Positions 33,219-40,118 of a stretch of 64,000 nucleotides of DNA are shown one piece after another. A program made the translations under genes and the position numbers. The DNA is taken from positions 179,379 to 243,378 of the IMG/VR virus record IMGVR_UViG_3300048924_000191; one strand, 5' to 3'. This stretch comes from a virus. How positions within the stretch are numbered: position 1 is the first letter of the stretch; each line of letters begins with the position of its first letter. The notes below the pieces were generated by a model that was not told the origin of the DNA, did not search any database, and worked only from the letters and a program-made list of their open reading frames with translations.

Positions 33219-33333
33219 TACCATTGTGGCGGGATTCGAACCCGTATGAGTTCCTCACATCAACGGCACGGATGCCGGAGCCGATCTACAACGGCCATCA
33301 CCAGGTGGAGTTGCACCACCCCCTACAATGGTA
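33219..33333 (-). ncRNA. tRNA-like RNA A (115 nt, extra arms)
   Basis: A perfect 9-bp terminal stem (TACCATTGT / ACAATGGTA) encloses a T-arm (CGGG, loop TTCGAAT, CCCG) at the 3' side. At the 5' side is a second T-arm-like hairpin (GGTGG, loop TGCAACT, CCACC). After that comes GGTGATGGCC, then an arm with an 8-nt loop containing TTGTAGAT, a CGGCA/TGCCG hairpin and a TGAG/CTCA hairpin. It does not fit a standard cloverleaf by hand folding. It shares architecture and the GGTGATGGCC box with tRNA-like RNA B. Confidence 0.4.
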
Positions 33334-33394
33334 ACGCGCGTACCCCAACATTCCAGCCCTTTCACGGCTATCCGGTTTGATAGGATACGAACAA

Positions 33395-33425
33395 GGCCCC
33401 AAGTGGTGGATTCGAACCACCTCAG
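33395..33425 (-). other. Isolated T-arm-like element
   Basis: GGTGG, loop TTCGAAT, CCACC is followed by ACTTGGGGCC. No matching 5' acceptor strand was found within 100 nt, so I could not complete a tRNA here. Confidence 0.35.
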
Positions 33426-33539
33426 AAGGATGAACGACGTTTACCAAAGTTTACGTACAAGCCAGCTGTGCCTGCGTCATGGTAAGCGTATCGAACATCT
33501 ATTCCTGACAACCCATCTGTGACCGAGGGATAAAACAGA

Positions 33540-33649
33540 GCCTAGGGTGGGAGTCGAACCCATATGCCTGAAACTTAAGTGACGTACCGCTGTACGGTAC
33601 GTGCCACCCCGTGGCCATCACCGAGAGGTTTCGAACCTCTCCCCTAGAC
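33540..33649 (-). ncRNA. tRNA-like RNA B (110 nt, extra arms)
   Basis: The terminal stem GTCTAGG / CCTAGGC (one G-U pair) encloses a 5' T-arm-like hairpin (AGAGG, loop TTCGAAA, CCTCT). The same GGTGATGGCC box as in RNA A follows, then a GCCAC/GTGGC hairpin and a perfect 8-bp hairpin ACGTACCG / CGGTACGT. Last are a segment with CTTAAGT and a 3' T-arm (loop TTCGACT). Same layout as RNA A, so the two look like paralogues. Confidence 0.4.
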
Positions 33650-33850
33650 GTAAATCTTACAAAGAGCATAAGGTCAGGCAGTCCGTAGACTGCCGTACCA
33701 AAGGAATAAGGCCGCCTCCAACTGCCGGCACAGAAACCCGTTGGAGGACTTACGCTTGAAGCATCACTGACGTCCCCAGCGATCAAGGAGCCTTCATACG
33801 CTTCAGGCTTATTTGGCTGCGGTGATAGGTTGAGTCTATTCTTCCAGTCA
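33650..33850 (-). other. Hairpin-rich upstream part of the RNA locus
   Basis: It contains GGCAGTC-TACG-GACTGCC (a UNCG-class tetraloop hairpin near 33678-33695), an 8-bp stem CCTCCAAC / GTTGGAGG spanning a 17-nt loop (33715-33747) and AGCCT/AGGCT near 33800. Translated frames across it show only the Ser/Pro/Arg-rich pattern typical of RNA genes, so I see no protein here. The stretch 33851-33985 shows nothing I can name. Confidence 0.4.
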
Positions 33851-33985
33851 CTTGCCCAGCAGGGTACGGCGCTTTGCCTCCGGAGTTATCCTGATAGACC
33901 AAGATAACGACGAATTTTACTTTGTAGCTATGAAGATCCGAGAGGGCGGTGCGCCTAGGGTAGGTGACGCTCGGATCTAAAGAAA

Positions 33986-34061
33986 TGGCTCCACGACCTG
34001 GACTCGAACCAGGGACCTGCGAGTTAACAGCCCGTTGCTCTACCGACTGAGCTATCGTGGA
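33986..34061 (-). tRNA. tRNA-Asn (GTT)
   Basis: A full cloverleaf on the minus strand with encoded CCA: acceptor TCCACGA/TCGTGGA, D-arm TAGCTC...GAGC, anticodon loop CTGTTAA (GTT), T-arm CCTGG/CCAGG with TTCGAGT loop. One mismatch at the base of the anticodon stem. Confidence 0.95.
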
Positions 34062-34068
34062 ATGAAAG

Positions 34069-34145
34069 TGGCGCCGCGTAGGGGACTTGAACCCCTGACC
34101 CCTAGCGTGACAGGCTAGTGCTCTAACCAGCTGAGCTAACGCAGC
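34069..34145 (-). tRNA. tRNA-Asp (GTC)
   Basis: A full cloverleaf on the minus strand with encoded CCA: acceptor GCTGCGT/ACGCGGC (one G-U), D-stem GCTC/GAGC, anticodon stem CTAGC/GCTAG around CTGTCAC (GTC), T-arm AGGGG/CCCCT with TTCAAGT loop. It lies 7 nt upstream of tRNA-Asn. Confidence 0.96.
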
Positions 34146-34391
34146 GATTTGGACATCTTTAGATTCTCGTGAGAGATGGCCAGAACTCACATCTCGCCGG
34201 CAGGCGGAACGCGCAGGGTAAACCTCGCATCGCCTCGCTGGCATCGTCCGAAACCGCGGCCAAGCAGCCCAAATGGCAGCAGCGCGTTTCCGGAAGCCGA
34301 GAACAACCGAACGCAGCCACGAGCAAGTAGGACGTTAGGCAGTTCTCGAACATAAGATACTACCTGATCTGTAACTTTTTACAGGAGTGTC
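34146..34391. other. Intergenic stretch upstream of the tRNAs
   Basis: No convincing gene: a 64-codon minus-strand ORF (34159-34353) has Cys/Arg-rich low-quality sequence. Near 34372 the minus strand reads GTAAAAAGTTAC, a motif also found near 2985 and 14755, possibly the promoter for the tRNA locus. Confidence 0.35.
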
Positions 34392-34730
34392 TTATTTTGC
34401 TCGCCGTGGCATGTTGACCACGACCACTTGTGAACGCTCAGGATGAGCGAACATGTCTTTCGGACAACGTCCGGCGACGGAGTAACCACGCGGATGTTTC
34501 ATGTACACCATCTTCGCAGCCAACAGCTGACGGACCTGGGAAGACTTATTGAGCTTGACGTCGCTCAATGCATTGCAGATGTCTCGCAAGTTAGCGTCGT
34601 TGGTGACGTGCTCTTTGGTGTGATCGAGTCGAAACACAACACGCAGATCGAACTCCTTGCGCAGTGCTGCTTCGAACTTACCGATGGTGCTGACATCGTG
34701 GTTGCTCAAACGATGTACGATTTCCGACAT
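34392..34730 (-). CDS. Unknown protein, paralogue of its upstream neighbour
   Basis: The 112-residue protein's core NHDVSTIGKFEAALRKEF, then LRVVFRLDHTK, then a region with KLNKSSQVRQLLAA aligns by eye with the 146-residue upstream protein (HELKNIGDLETAFHREYGIR; VVIRLHPKTT). Both then have Tyr-x-[KR]-P-x-RG. A tandem duplication is likely. Basic C-terminus. Function unknown. Confidence 0.6.
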   Translation of the reverse strand: MSEIVHRLSNHDVSTIGKFEAALRKEFDLRVVFRLDHTKEHVTNDANLRDICNALSDVKLNKSSQVRQLLAAKMVYMKHPRGYSVAGRCPKDMFAHPERSQVVVVNMPRRAK

Positions 34731-34757
34731 GGTGACGCTCCTTCTGGATGATTTTGC

Positions 34758-35198
34758 TTATTCGCCGAAACGGATGTTCTTTACCAAAGTATTACCGCTT
34801 GCTACCACACCTGCCTTACCGATGAATTCGATCTCGGCCTTTTCCAGATCGATACCTTCAGCAAAAACGCCGCCACGATAAGGCCGCACGTATTCACGAA
34901 TAGCAGCACGCAACTGCGCAACGGTGCGGACAGCAGTAAAGTCGTTCGAGACCTTATCGCTAAGATCATGAACTTGCGTACCGGTCCATTTGATGGTGGT
35001 CTTCGGATGCAGTCGGATCACCACGCGGATACCATATTCGCGATGGAAGGCAGTCTCCAGATCGCCGATGTTTTTGAGCTCGTGTCGACCTAGCCCGGTC
35101 TTGGATTTACCGCCCATCGCTTTGCCGACAGCCTTGGTGGACTTGCTGAAGTTATCCAAAGCTTGAGCTGCGGTTGCGTACTTACGTTTGCTGTTCAT
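34758..35198 (-). CDS. Unknown protein, paralogue of its downstream neighbour
   Basis: The protein has 146 residues. A basic N-terminal extension (MNSKRKYATAAQALDNFSKS) is followed by the shared domain HELKNIGDLETAFHREYGIR and TVAQLRAAIREYVRPYRGG. The extension and the extra C-terminal IEFIGKAGVVASGN are absent from the paralogue. No family recognised; a small nucleic-acid-binding protein is one possibility. Confidence 0.6.
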   Translation of the reverse strand: MNSKRKYATAAQALDNFSKSTKAVGKAMGGKSKTGLGRHELKNIGDLETAFHREYGIRVVIRLHPKTTIKWTGTQVHDLSDKVSNDFTAVRTVAQLRAAIREYVRPYRGGVFAEGIDLEKAEIEFIGKAGVVASGNTLVKNIRFGE

Positions 35199-35208
35199 GC
35201 CGTTCCCC

Positions 35209-35634
35209 TTAATGATCGAAGTAAACCAGAACGCGAATGTCTGGACGAGTCTTCAATTCGAAAAATTCTTCCAGGAAGTCATCGACATCGCCCGCATCGC
35301 TGTTATCGCGGAAGAGGACTTCAGACAGATAGTCACGCCAATCCCACCCGCTTCCCGTAGGTTGACCGTCCAACAACATCGGCTGGTCGAAGTTGAACGT
35401 CAGCAGATCTTCGAGCATGAACCAGCAATGCCCGTAATCGCTATCAAGGTACTCGCGGTACGTGGTGCCGTCCGGTATCCCAGCAGTGCCGATGAAACGA
35501 TCGTGCTGGTGACCGAACTCCTTACCCAAGAACATAGCGGCGAATTCATCGGACGGCTTGTGGCTGACCTCATCGATCTTCTTCCACTTACCGTCTGTCT
35601 GCACTTCCAAGTAATAGTAGATTGCTTGACCCAT
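35209..35634 (-). CDS. Unknown acidic protein
   Basis: The protein has 141 residues, MGQAIYYYLEVQTDGKWKK. Beta-rich N-terminus, then an acidic Asp/Trp/Tyr-rich segment (GSGWDWRDYLSEVLFRDNSD) and a strand at the C-terminus (IRVLVYFDH). Many small phage proteins with 'YYYLE...DGKWK' starts exist, but I cannot name a function. Confidence 0.55.
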   Translation of the reverse strand: MGQAIYYYLEVQTDGKWKKIDEVSHKPSDEFAAMFLGKEFGHQHDRFIGTAGIPDGTTYREYLDSDYGHCWFMLEDLLTFNFDQPMLLDGQPTGSGWDWRDYLSEVLFRDNSDAGDVDDFLEEFFELKTRPDIRVLVYFDH

Positions 35635-35671
35635 CATAAACTCCTTCGTTACAAAAAATAAAAAGAGAGGG

Positions 35672-35703
35672 CATACAGCCGGGACCGAAGTCCCGGCTGT
35701 ATG
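35672..35703 (-). terminator. Intrinsic terminator, longest CATACAG-type stem
   Basis: A perfect 14-bp stem CATACAGCCGGGAC / GTCCCGGCTGTATG with a CGAA loop is followed on the minus strand by CTCTTTTTATTTTTTG. It ends transcription from the 156-residue gene. Confidence 0.9.
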
Positions 35704-35758
35704 TGTCGCGCGTCGCTAGGACGTTGGCCGTTCCAGGCGGCGCGCCAACCAGGCCGAA

Positions 35759-36229
35759 TCAGTTGGCGAAGGTGCTGGCTGCGCTTTCGCCCAGATAGCT
35801 GACGACCTTCTTCAGGTCGGTCTTCTTGCGGCCGCTGCCCAGGATGACGTCGGTGGTGGAGACGCCGAACTTCTGCCACGGTTTGCCCATGGCGGTGCCG
35901 GAACGCTCGCGCTCGTAGCTGTTTTCGATGGTGCTGTAGCCCAGCTTGACTTTCAGCGAACCGGACTTCAGTTCCGGGTTGGCTTTCATGTGGTCTTGCT
36001 GCAGCTCGCCGTGGGCCAGGGCCAGACCGGCGGTGATGTCCAGGGTGAAGTCTTGGCTGTCTTTCAGGCCGTCCATGGTCAGGGTCGGCGGCAGGAAGCG
36101 GGCGAAGACGTCATCGAGTTGCTTCTCGTCCTTGGGCACGGTCACGTTGGTGGTTGCATCCAGTACCAGCTCCGGCTTGACAGCGTCGGCGATTTCGCGG
36201 ATACGTGGGTTCAGTTCTTCACGGGACAT
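35759..36229 (-). CDS. Probable abundant small protein, unknown function
   Basis: The protein has 156 residues, MSREELNPRIREIADAVKPE. Codon use is heavily biased to G/C-ending codons, as in the sheath and candidate chimallin genes, suggesting high expression. Mixed alpha/beta, C-terminus KKVVSYLGESAASTFAN. It has its own promoter-like element (36370-36395) and a strong terminator, so it is monocistronic. Possibly a virion decoration or early abundant protein. Confidence 0.6.
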   Translation of the reverse strand: MSREELNPRIREIADAVKPELVLDATTNVTVPKDEKQLDDVFARFLPPTLTMDGLKDSQDFTLDITAGLALAHGELQQDHMKANPELKSGSLKVKLGYSTIENSYERERSGTAMGKPWQKFGVSTTDVILGSGRKKTDLKKVVSYLGESAASTFAN

Positions 36230-36369
36230 GGGGCATTTCCTTGATGGTAGTGTTGCTGATGGATCGAGAGGACTCTCGAGGGTTTCGTTCGTTCACATGA
36301 CAGTGAGTGTTTGTAACTACTTACAAGCAACCCATGAAGGATTGCGAGAAGATGCTGGAATCACGATGA

Positions 36370-36395
36370 TAATGTATCGCTGTGTTTTGGTTAAC
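36370..36395 (-). promoter_or_regulatory. Promoter-like element GTTAAA-N13-TACATAG (variant)
   Basis: Reads GTTAAC, 13 nt, TACATTA on the minus strand, about 140 bp upstream of the 156-residue gene. It directly follows the terminator of the 66-residue gene. Confidence 0.55.
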
Positions 36396-36418
36396 TTCGC
36401 AAAAAAAAAAGAATGGTA

Positions 36419-36444
36419 GAGCAGCACCCGAAAGGGTGCTGCTC
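36419..36444 (-). terminator. Intrinsic terminator
   Basis: An 11-bp stem GAGCAGCACCC / GGGTGCTGCTC with a GAAA loop, then ten T on the minus strand (plus A-run 36401-36410). Confidence 0.93.
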
Positions 36445-36452
36445 TCATACCG

Positions 36453-36653
36453 TCACTCTTTCGGAGTGAACGCTTTCTTCATCAGCTTGTAGCCGCCGAA
36501 GACGGCCAGGCCCGCGACAGCAGCGCCGACGACGACAGCGCCGACTGGGTGAGCGGAGGCGAGGTCTTTGGCACGGGTAACCAGAGTGGCGCCGCGGATA
36601 GCTTCAGCAGTAACAGCAACAACAGCAGCAGCGCCTTGGATTTCAGCAGCCAT
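36453..36653 (-). CDS. Small single-pass membrane protein
   Basis: The protein has 66 residues: an Ala-rich N-terminal helix, then HPVGAVVVGAAVAGLAVFGG, one transmembrane segment (about residues 35-55), then a basic tail KLMKKAF. Layout suggests N-out/C-in or holin-like topology, but a single Gly/Ala-rich pass is not diagnostic. A 26-bp promoter-like element and a strong terminator make it a single-gene unit. Confidence 0.65.
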   Translation of the reverse strand: MAAEIQGAAAVVAVTAEAIRGATLVTRAKDLASAHPVGAVVVGAAVAGLAVFGGYKLMKKAFTPKE

Positions 36654-36718
36654 GGTAAATCTCCTTGTGTCTTAAATAGGTAGGGTATTGCTAAGAGGTT
36701 GGTATTGATTCGGAACAG

Positions 36719-36744
36719 CTATGTATTACTGAAAATCTTTTAAC
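36719..36744 (-). promoter_or_regulatory. Promoter-like element GTTAAA-N13-TACATAG
   Basis: Exact GTTAAA, 13 nt, TACATAG on the minus strand, 66 bp upstream of the 66-residue membrane-protein gene. Confidence 0.65.
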
Positions 36745-36749
36745 TGCGA

Positions 36750-37742
36750 TTACTTCATGAGGCGTGCGTTTGCGATCGTGTTGTTTACCAGATCGTTGAC
36801 GTACGCAGGATCAGCTGTGCGCAGTTGGACCATCAGATTGGTGATCTGAACTGGTGTCATGTGTACAGCTGTGATGCGCAGCGCCAGACGTGCACGACGG
36901 TAGCGATCGCCAGTTTCCGGAAGCATGCCGGCCAGTTCTTCCACTCGTTCTTGCAGAGTGTTGTCAGGCGTACCGGTCAGATAGGCTTCGACCCGCGCCA
37001 TGATAGCGGTGAGATCTACCTTGTCCGGATCTTCGATCTTGGCCCTTGCATGGACTTGGGTCATCTCCATGCGTGCACGCGCCTCTACTGGGAGTTCGGT
37101 AGAGAACGGAAGCCGTGCTGGACCACCATGATCCAGGTTAGGGAAGCTCCCGTAGTTCAGCAACGTGAACGACTCGTCGAACCCTTCGCCACGAGGCTCG
37201 TCTTCTATCGTTCCCGGCGCTGGCGCAAGGATGTCCTTGACCCCGTTAAGGTGATCACCCTCGAAGTCTTCCGGAACACTGTCGCCGATGACGATTTCGC
37301 GATTCACCAACCAACCCACTTTGGCGTGGATGGGGAGCATGTTGGCGATATTGCAAATGCGCGAGACAACCTCGGAGATACCCACGCCGTAACCGTCTTT
37401 ACCGCCCATCGCTTGATGGATGGATTCGAAGGTCACCGCACCCGTGGGGTACAGACCCGACAGTGGAGCCGGTACGTTTTGAACAACCACCTCGTTCTCG
37501 CCGCCGGTGAAGCGGTCGAAGAAGATCACGTTACCGACAGGGGTAACGATCCCCACGACACGACGGTTGTTCTCAGGGCCGGTGTTGAAGCGGAAGCGAG
37601 TGCCCATAGGCAGACCCAGAGCCATCGACATCATGGGTTCGAAGTAACCGGTGCTACCACGAAACTCTTCCTTGTATTCGATGTCCACGATCTTGCGAGT
37701 GTTTTCTTCGAACAGGGAGGTGAGGAATTCTGCTGCGTTCAT
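36750..37742 (-). CDS. Unknown protein, possible structural role
   Basis: The protein has 330 residues, MNAAEFLTSLFEENTRKIVD. A beta-rich N-terminal domain (GTRFRFNTGPENNRRVVGIV), a Pro/Gly linker and a helical C-terminal domain (LRITAVHMTPVQITNLMVQL). Its leader shares TACACCGTCTTAGGAG with other genes in this block (38210, 60033). Function unknown. Confidence 0.55.
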   Translation of the reverse strand: MNAAEFLTSLFEENTRKIVDIEYKEEFRGSTGYFEPMMSMALGLPMGTRFRFNTGPENNRRVVGIVTPVGNVIFFDRFTGGENEVVVQNVPAPLSGLYPTGAVTFESIHQAMGGKDGYGVGISEVVSRICNIANMLPIHAKVGWLVNREIVIGDSVPEDFEGDHLNGVKDILAPAPGTIEDEPRGEGFDESFTLLNYGSFPNLDHGGPARLPFSTELPVEARARMEMTQVHARAKIEDPDKVDLTAIMARVEAYLTGTPDNTLQERVEELAGMLPETGDRYRRARLALRITAVHMTPVQITNLMVQLRTADPAYVNDLVNNTIANARLMK

Positions 37743-37805
37743 TGTGTTGTCTCCTAAGACGGTGTAAGGACCCTACACCCGTAAGGTCCCGTTGATTGAA
37801 TGAAA

Positions 37806-38210
37806 TTAAACGGCAGGGCTCAGGCTGAGCTTGAAGTTGGTGTTTGTGTTCACCACTTTCGCGATCAGACTGGTAGAGAACGCGATACCAGCGGCGTGTT
37901 GCTCAACGCCGTTGTTCAGGCCGGCCATGACTTCCTGGAAGAAGTCGTCAGCGATCGGCTCGATCACGCCATCGACTTGCAGGCCGGTGATCGACCATGG
38001 ATCGACGTTGGCTACCGAGTTCTCGATGATGTCGATTTCCTCGGCGGTGAGTTCTTCAACGGGACGAGCGTGCAGTTCTTGCAGCTTGTCGTTGATGGCG
38101 TTGAACTGCACCAGCGCTTCAGGAGAGAAGCGGGCAGAGGGTTCGCCTTCGGTAGCCACGATGCGAGCAATGATGGTGGCTTCCAGAGTTTGTGTGTTCA
38201 GTGCTTTCAT
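37806..38210 (-). CDS. Unknown small acidic protein
   Basis: The protein has 134 residues, MKALNTQTLEATIIARIVAT. Acidic helices, then a C-terminal strand pair (FSTSLIAKVVNTNTNFKLSLSPAV). Preceded by the leader TACACCGTCCTAGGAGG and a 26-bp promoter-like element at 38276-38301. Strong GC codon bias suggests good expression. Confidence 0.6.
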   Translation of the reverse strand: MKALNTQTLEATIIARIVATEGEPSARFSPEALVQFNAINDKLQELHARPVEELTAEEIDIIENSVANVDPWSITGLQVDGVIEPIADDFFQEVMAGLNNGVEQHAAGIAFSTSLIAKVVNTNTNFKLSLSPAV

Positions 38211-38275
38211 TTCAGTGTCCTCCTAGGACGGTGTATGACTCATTAGTGAGTCAGCATTGGTTTGATTCATGACAA

Positions 38276-38301
38276 CTATGTATCATTGAAACTATTTTAA
38301 C
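38276..38301 (-). promoter_or_regulatory. Promoter-like element GTTAAA-N13-TACATAG
   Basis: Exact GTTAAA, 13 nt, TACATAG on the minus strand. Its left half overlaps the stop codon of the upstream 51-residue gene, so the element has been kept inside coding sequence. Confidence 0.65.
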
Positions 38302-38447
38302 TTCGATATTTCTTCCTTCAATTGGACCTTCATCTTCTGGCCCAATTCGCTCTTATCTGTCCAGACTTTGACAGTAAGATACGCGCTCCCAAGAAGGCTG
38401 GTAATACCAACCACGTTGACAACTACCTTAAAGACTGAGAGGTTCAT
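38292..38447 (-). CDS. 51-residue membrane protein
   Basis: Starts MNLSVFKVVVNVVGITSLLG, a hydrophobic stretch of about 22 residues likely to span the membrane, then a charged tail (KSELGQKMKVQLKEEISKLK). The start overlaps the stop of the 47-residue gene (ATGA). Together they resemble a two-component small membrane-protein pair (for example holin/antiholin or spanin-like), but nothing specific identifies them. Confidence 0.7.
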   Translation of the reverse strand: MNLSVFKVVVNVVGITSLLGSAYLTVKVWTDKSELGQKMKVQLKEEISKLK

Positions 38448-38587
38448 TCTCCACGTTCCTTCTTGCCGTCGGCACGACCCTTATACGCCATTGCGATAAT
38501 GACACCGCCAGCGGCAGCGCCGATGATAGCGGACTGCACAGCCACGCGTGCGATCAGAAAGAGAGCATAACCGTTCGGTATATTCAT
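38444..38587 (-). CDS. 47-residue membrane protein
   Basis: MNIPNGYALFLIARVAVQSA followed by IIGAAAGGVIIAMAYKG gives one or two hydrophobic segments with a Gly/Ala-rich core, then a basic tail KGRADGKKERGE. AGGAG site 6 nt upstream and a perfect promoter-like element further up. Coupled to the 51-residue gene. Function unknown; membrane localisation is inferred from hydrophobicity. Confidence 0.7.
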   Translation of the reverse strand: MNIPNGYALFLIARVAVQSAIIGAAAGGVIIAMAYKGRADGKKERGE

Positions 38588-38625
38588 GATGTTTCTCCTG
38601 ACAGGGTTGTATTGATTCACGTTGG

Positions 38626-38651
38626 CTATGTGTCAGTGTAAAATCTTTAAC
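38626..38651 (-). promoter_or_regulatory. Promoter-like element GTTAAA-N13-TACATAG (variant)
   Basis: GTTAAA, 13 nt, CACATAG on the minus strand, 39 bp upstream of the 47-residue gene. One mismatch in the right half. Confidence 0.6.
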
Positions 38652-38670
38652 TTTAATTCAACGGCATAAA

Positions 38671-38702
38671 GACCACCTACGGCCGCAAAGCCGTAGGTGG
38701 TC
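38671..38702 (-). terminator. Terminator hairpin after inner-body-like genes
   Basis: A 12-bp stem GACCACCTACGG / CCGTAGGTGGTC with an 8-nt loop, flanked by ACGGCATAAAG. It ends the 38.7-44.6 kb minus-strand block; the U-run is weak. Confidence 0.75.
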
Positions 38703-38708
38703 AGGCCA

Positions 38709-40106
38709 TCACTCGATCTTGTCGACGACGTTCTTGATGAGGGACGCCATGAGGGTGGTGGTGTACACCGCCTGCTCATAGACAACACTCTCCAGACCGG
38801 CGATACGACCAGCTGCATCTTCCAGCGCCGAGCACACACCCTTCAGATCGGACTTCTCTTCCGAGGTCAGCGTTGCGGTATTGCCGCGAGCAGACTTCAG
38901 AGCCGATTCGAAGTCGTCCAGGTTCAGACGATCGGTGGTGAACTTCACGTAACCACGAACCATTTCAGCCGCTTTCACCAACTCTTCGTAGGTGGCAGCA
39001 GACTTCATCTTCGAGGCATTGACGTGCTGGTGATACTTGTCGACGCCTTTCTTGATCGCATCGACATCACTTGCCGTATGCAGGGCGTCGTTAACGCCAT
39101 GAGCGAACCGGTTACCGTTCTGCCCGATGGCGCCTTGGATGGCGGCATGACGTACGGAACCGACAAACAGCTTCCAGGTAGCGGTACCCACACCCTTGGC
39201 CAGACCCATCTTCGAGAAGCTGTGTTCGTTGGAGCGCGAGAAGACAGGAACTGCCAGGTGAGCCATCTTGCCAGGCTTGTCTTTGGCGTTGATGGTGAAG
39301 TTACCCAGCAGACCGCCCTTAGCAGTCGCAACGTTCGACAGTTCACCGAAGTGACGGCCATTCATTGCGTTAGCCACACCAGCCTTGACATTGGTACCCA
39401 GCAGGGACTTGGCCATCGATACGACTTCGGACAGACCCTTAAGCGCAGCGTCGTGAGCGTGAGTCAGAAGTTCGGTCTGGCGATGCAGAGCAGCGTCCAG
39501 GTCGTTGACTTCTTTACCTTCCACAGTCAGGAACCGACGGAAGCCGTCGTGCTTGAGGATCACACCGCCTTCACGTAGTTTGGCTGCGATCGGAGTCAGC
39601 ATGTGCATGGCTTCTTCGAGGGCCTTGTTAGCGCTCTCGAGTTTGGCCTTGTCACGACGCAGGAACTCCATGATGCGACCTTCCGCACTGAAGTCCAGAG
39701 TGAGCGCACGGCACTCACGAGCGATCTCAGCCGAACGACGCGCATCACGCGCCAGACCACGCATCCGACCTTCATCACTGCCTGCCGATTCGAACGACTC
39801 AGCAGTCGCCGGCAGCTTCCAGGCGCGTACCACGGTGTTGAACTCGCGGTGCAGGCTTTCGATCGCCACTTCAGCAGTCAGGGTGTCGTTGGCTTCGGCC
39901 AGTACTTCAGCACGATCGCCAATCTCATCCAGGTGGTCAGCCACTTCACCAGCGTCAGCCGCAGAAGAGATCTCAGCCGCCAGACTGTTTTCGGTCACGT
40001 CGTCCAGGCGATGAACGACGGCGTCGTCGACCGCACCGGTGTCCTCAGGCGTGATAGCGCCCGATTCGGCGGTGTAGCCTTTCAACAGCTCTTCGATGTC
40101 ATTCAT
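38709..40106 (-). CDS. Inner-body/ejected head protein-like, paralogue 1
   Basis: The protein has 465 residues, almost entirely helical. Acidic N-terminal region (residues 1-75) likely a removable propeptide in view of the nearby prohead protease. It ends YEQAVYTTTLMASLIKNVVD, closely matching YDQALYTTTRLAILARDI in the adjacent gene. In between, both contain a '[RE]YGTTVRA / REFNTVVRA' segment and a 'HNGVARFMTRHNG / HDGFRRFLTVEGK' segment. phiKZ-type phages have multi-member paralogous head inner-body families cleaved by the prohead protease. Assignment is by architecture and location. Confidence 0.55.
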   Translation of the reverse strand: MNDIEELLKGYTAESGAITPEDTGAVDDAVVHRLDDVTENSLAAEISSAADAGEVADHLDEIGDRAEVLAEANDTLTAEVAIESLHREFNTVVRAWKLPATAESFESAGSDEGRMRGLARDARRSAEIARECRALTLDFSAEGRIMEFLRRDKAKLESANKALEEAMHMLTPIAAKLREGGVILKHDGFRRFLTVEGKEVNDLDAALHRQTELLTHAHDAALKGLSEVVSMAKSLLGTNVKAGVANAMNGRHFGELSNVATAKGGLLGNFTINAKDKPGKMAHLAVPVFSRSNEHSFSKMGLAKGVGTATWKLFVGSVRHAAIQGAIGQNGNRFAHGVNDALHTASDVDAIKKGVDKYHQHVNASKMKSAATYEELVKAAEMVRGYVKFTTDRLNLDDFESALKSARGNTATLTSEEKSDLKGVCSALEDAAGRIAGLESVVYEQAVYTTTLMASLIKNVVDKIE

Positions 40107-40118
40107 GTTGGGAAACCC

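Noticed and set aside
33000-33850. Group I intron or RNase P RNA
   Set aside because: I looked for the P/Q/R/S core elements and the conserved RNase P boxes and did not see them; T-arm-like hairpins dominate instead.
33499-34244. Two minus-strand open frames over the RNA locus (33499-33786 and 33783-34244)
   Set aside because: They translate tRNA and tRNA-like sequence (GFDSHPRL and SPGRGA type patterns) and overlap two canonical tRNAs.
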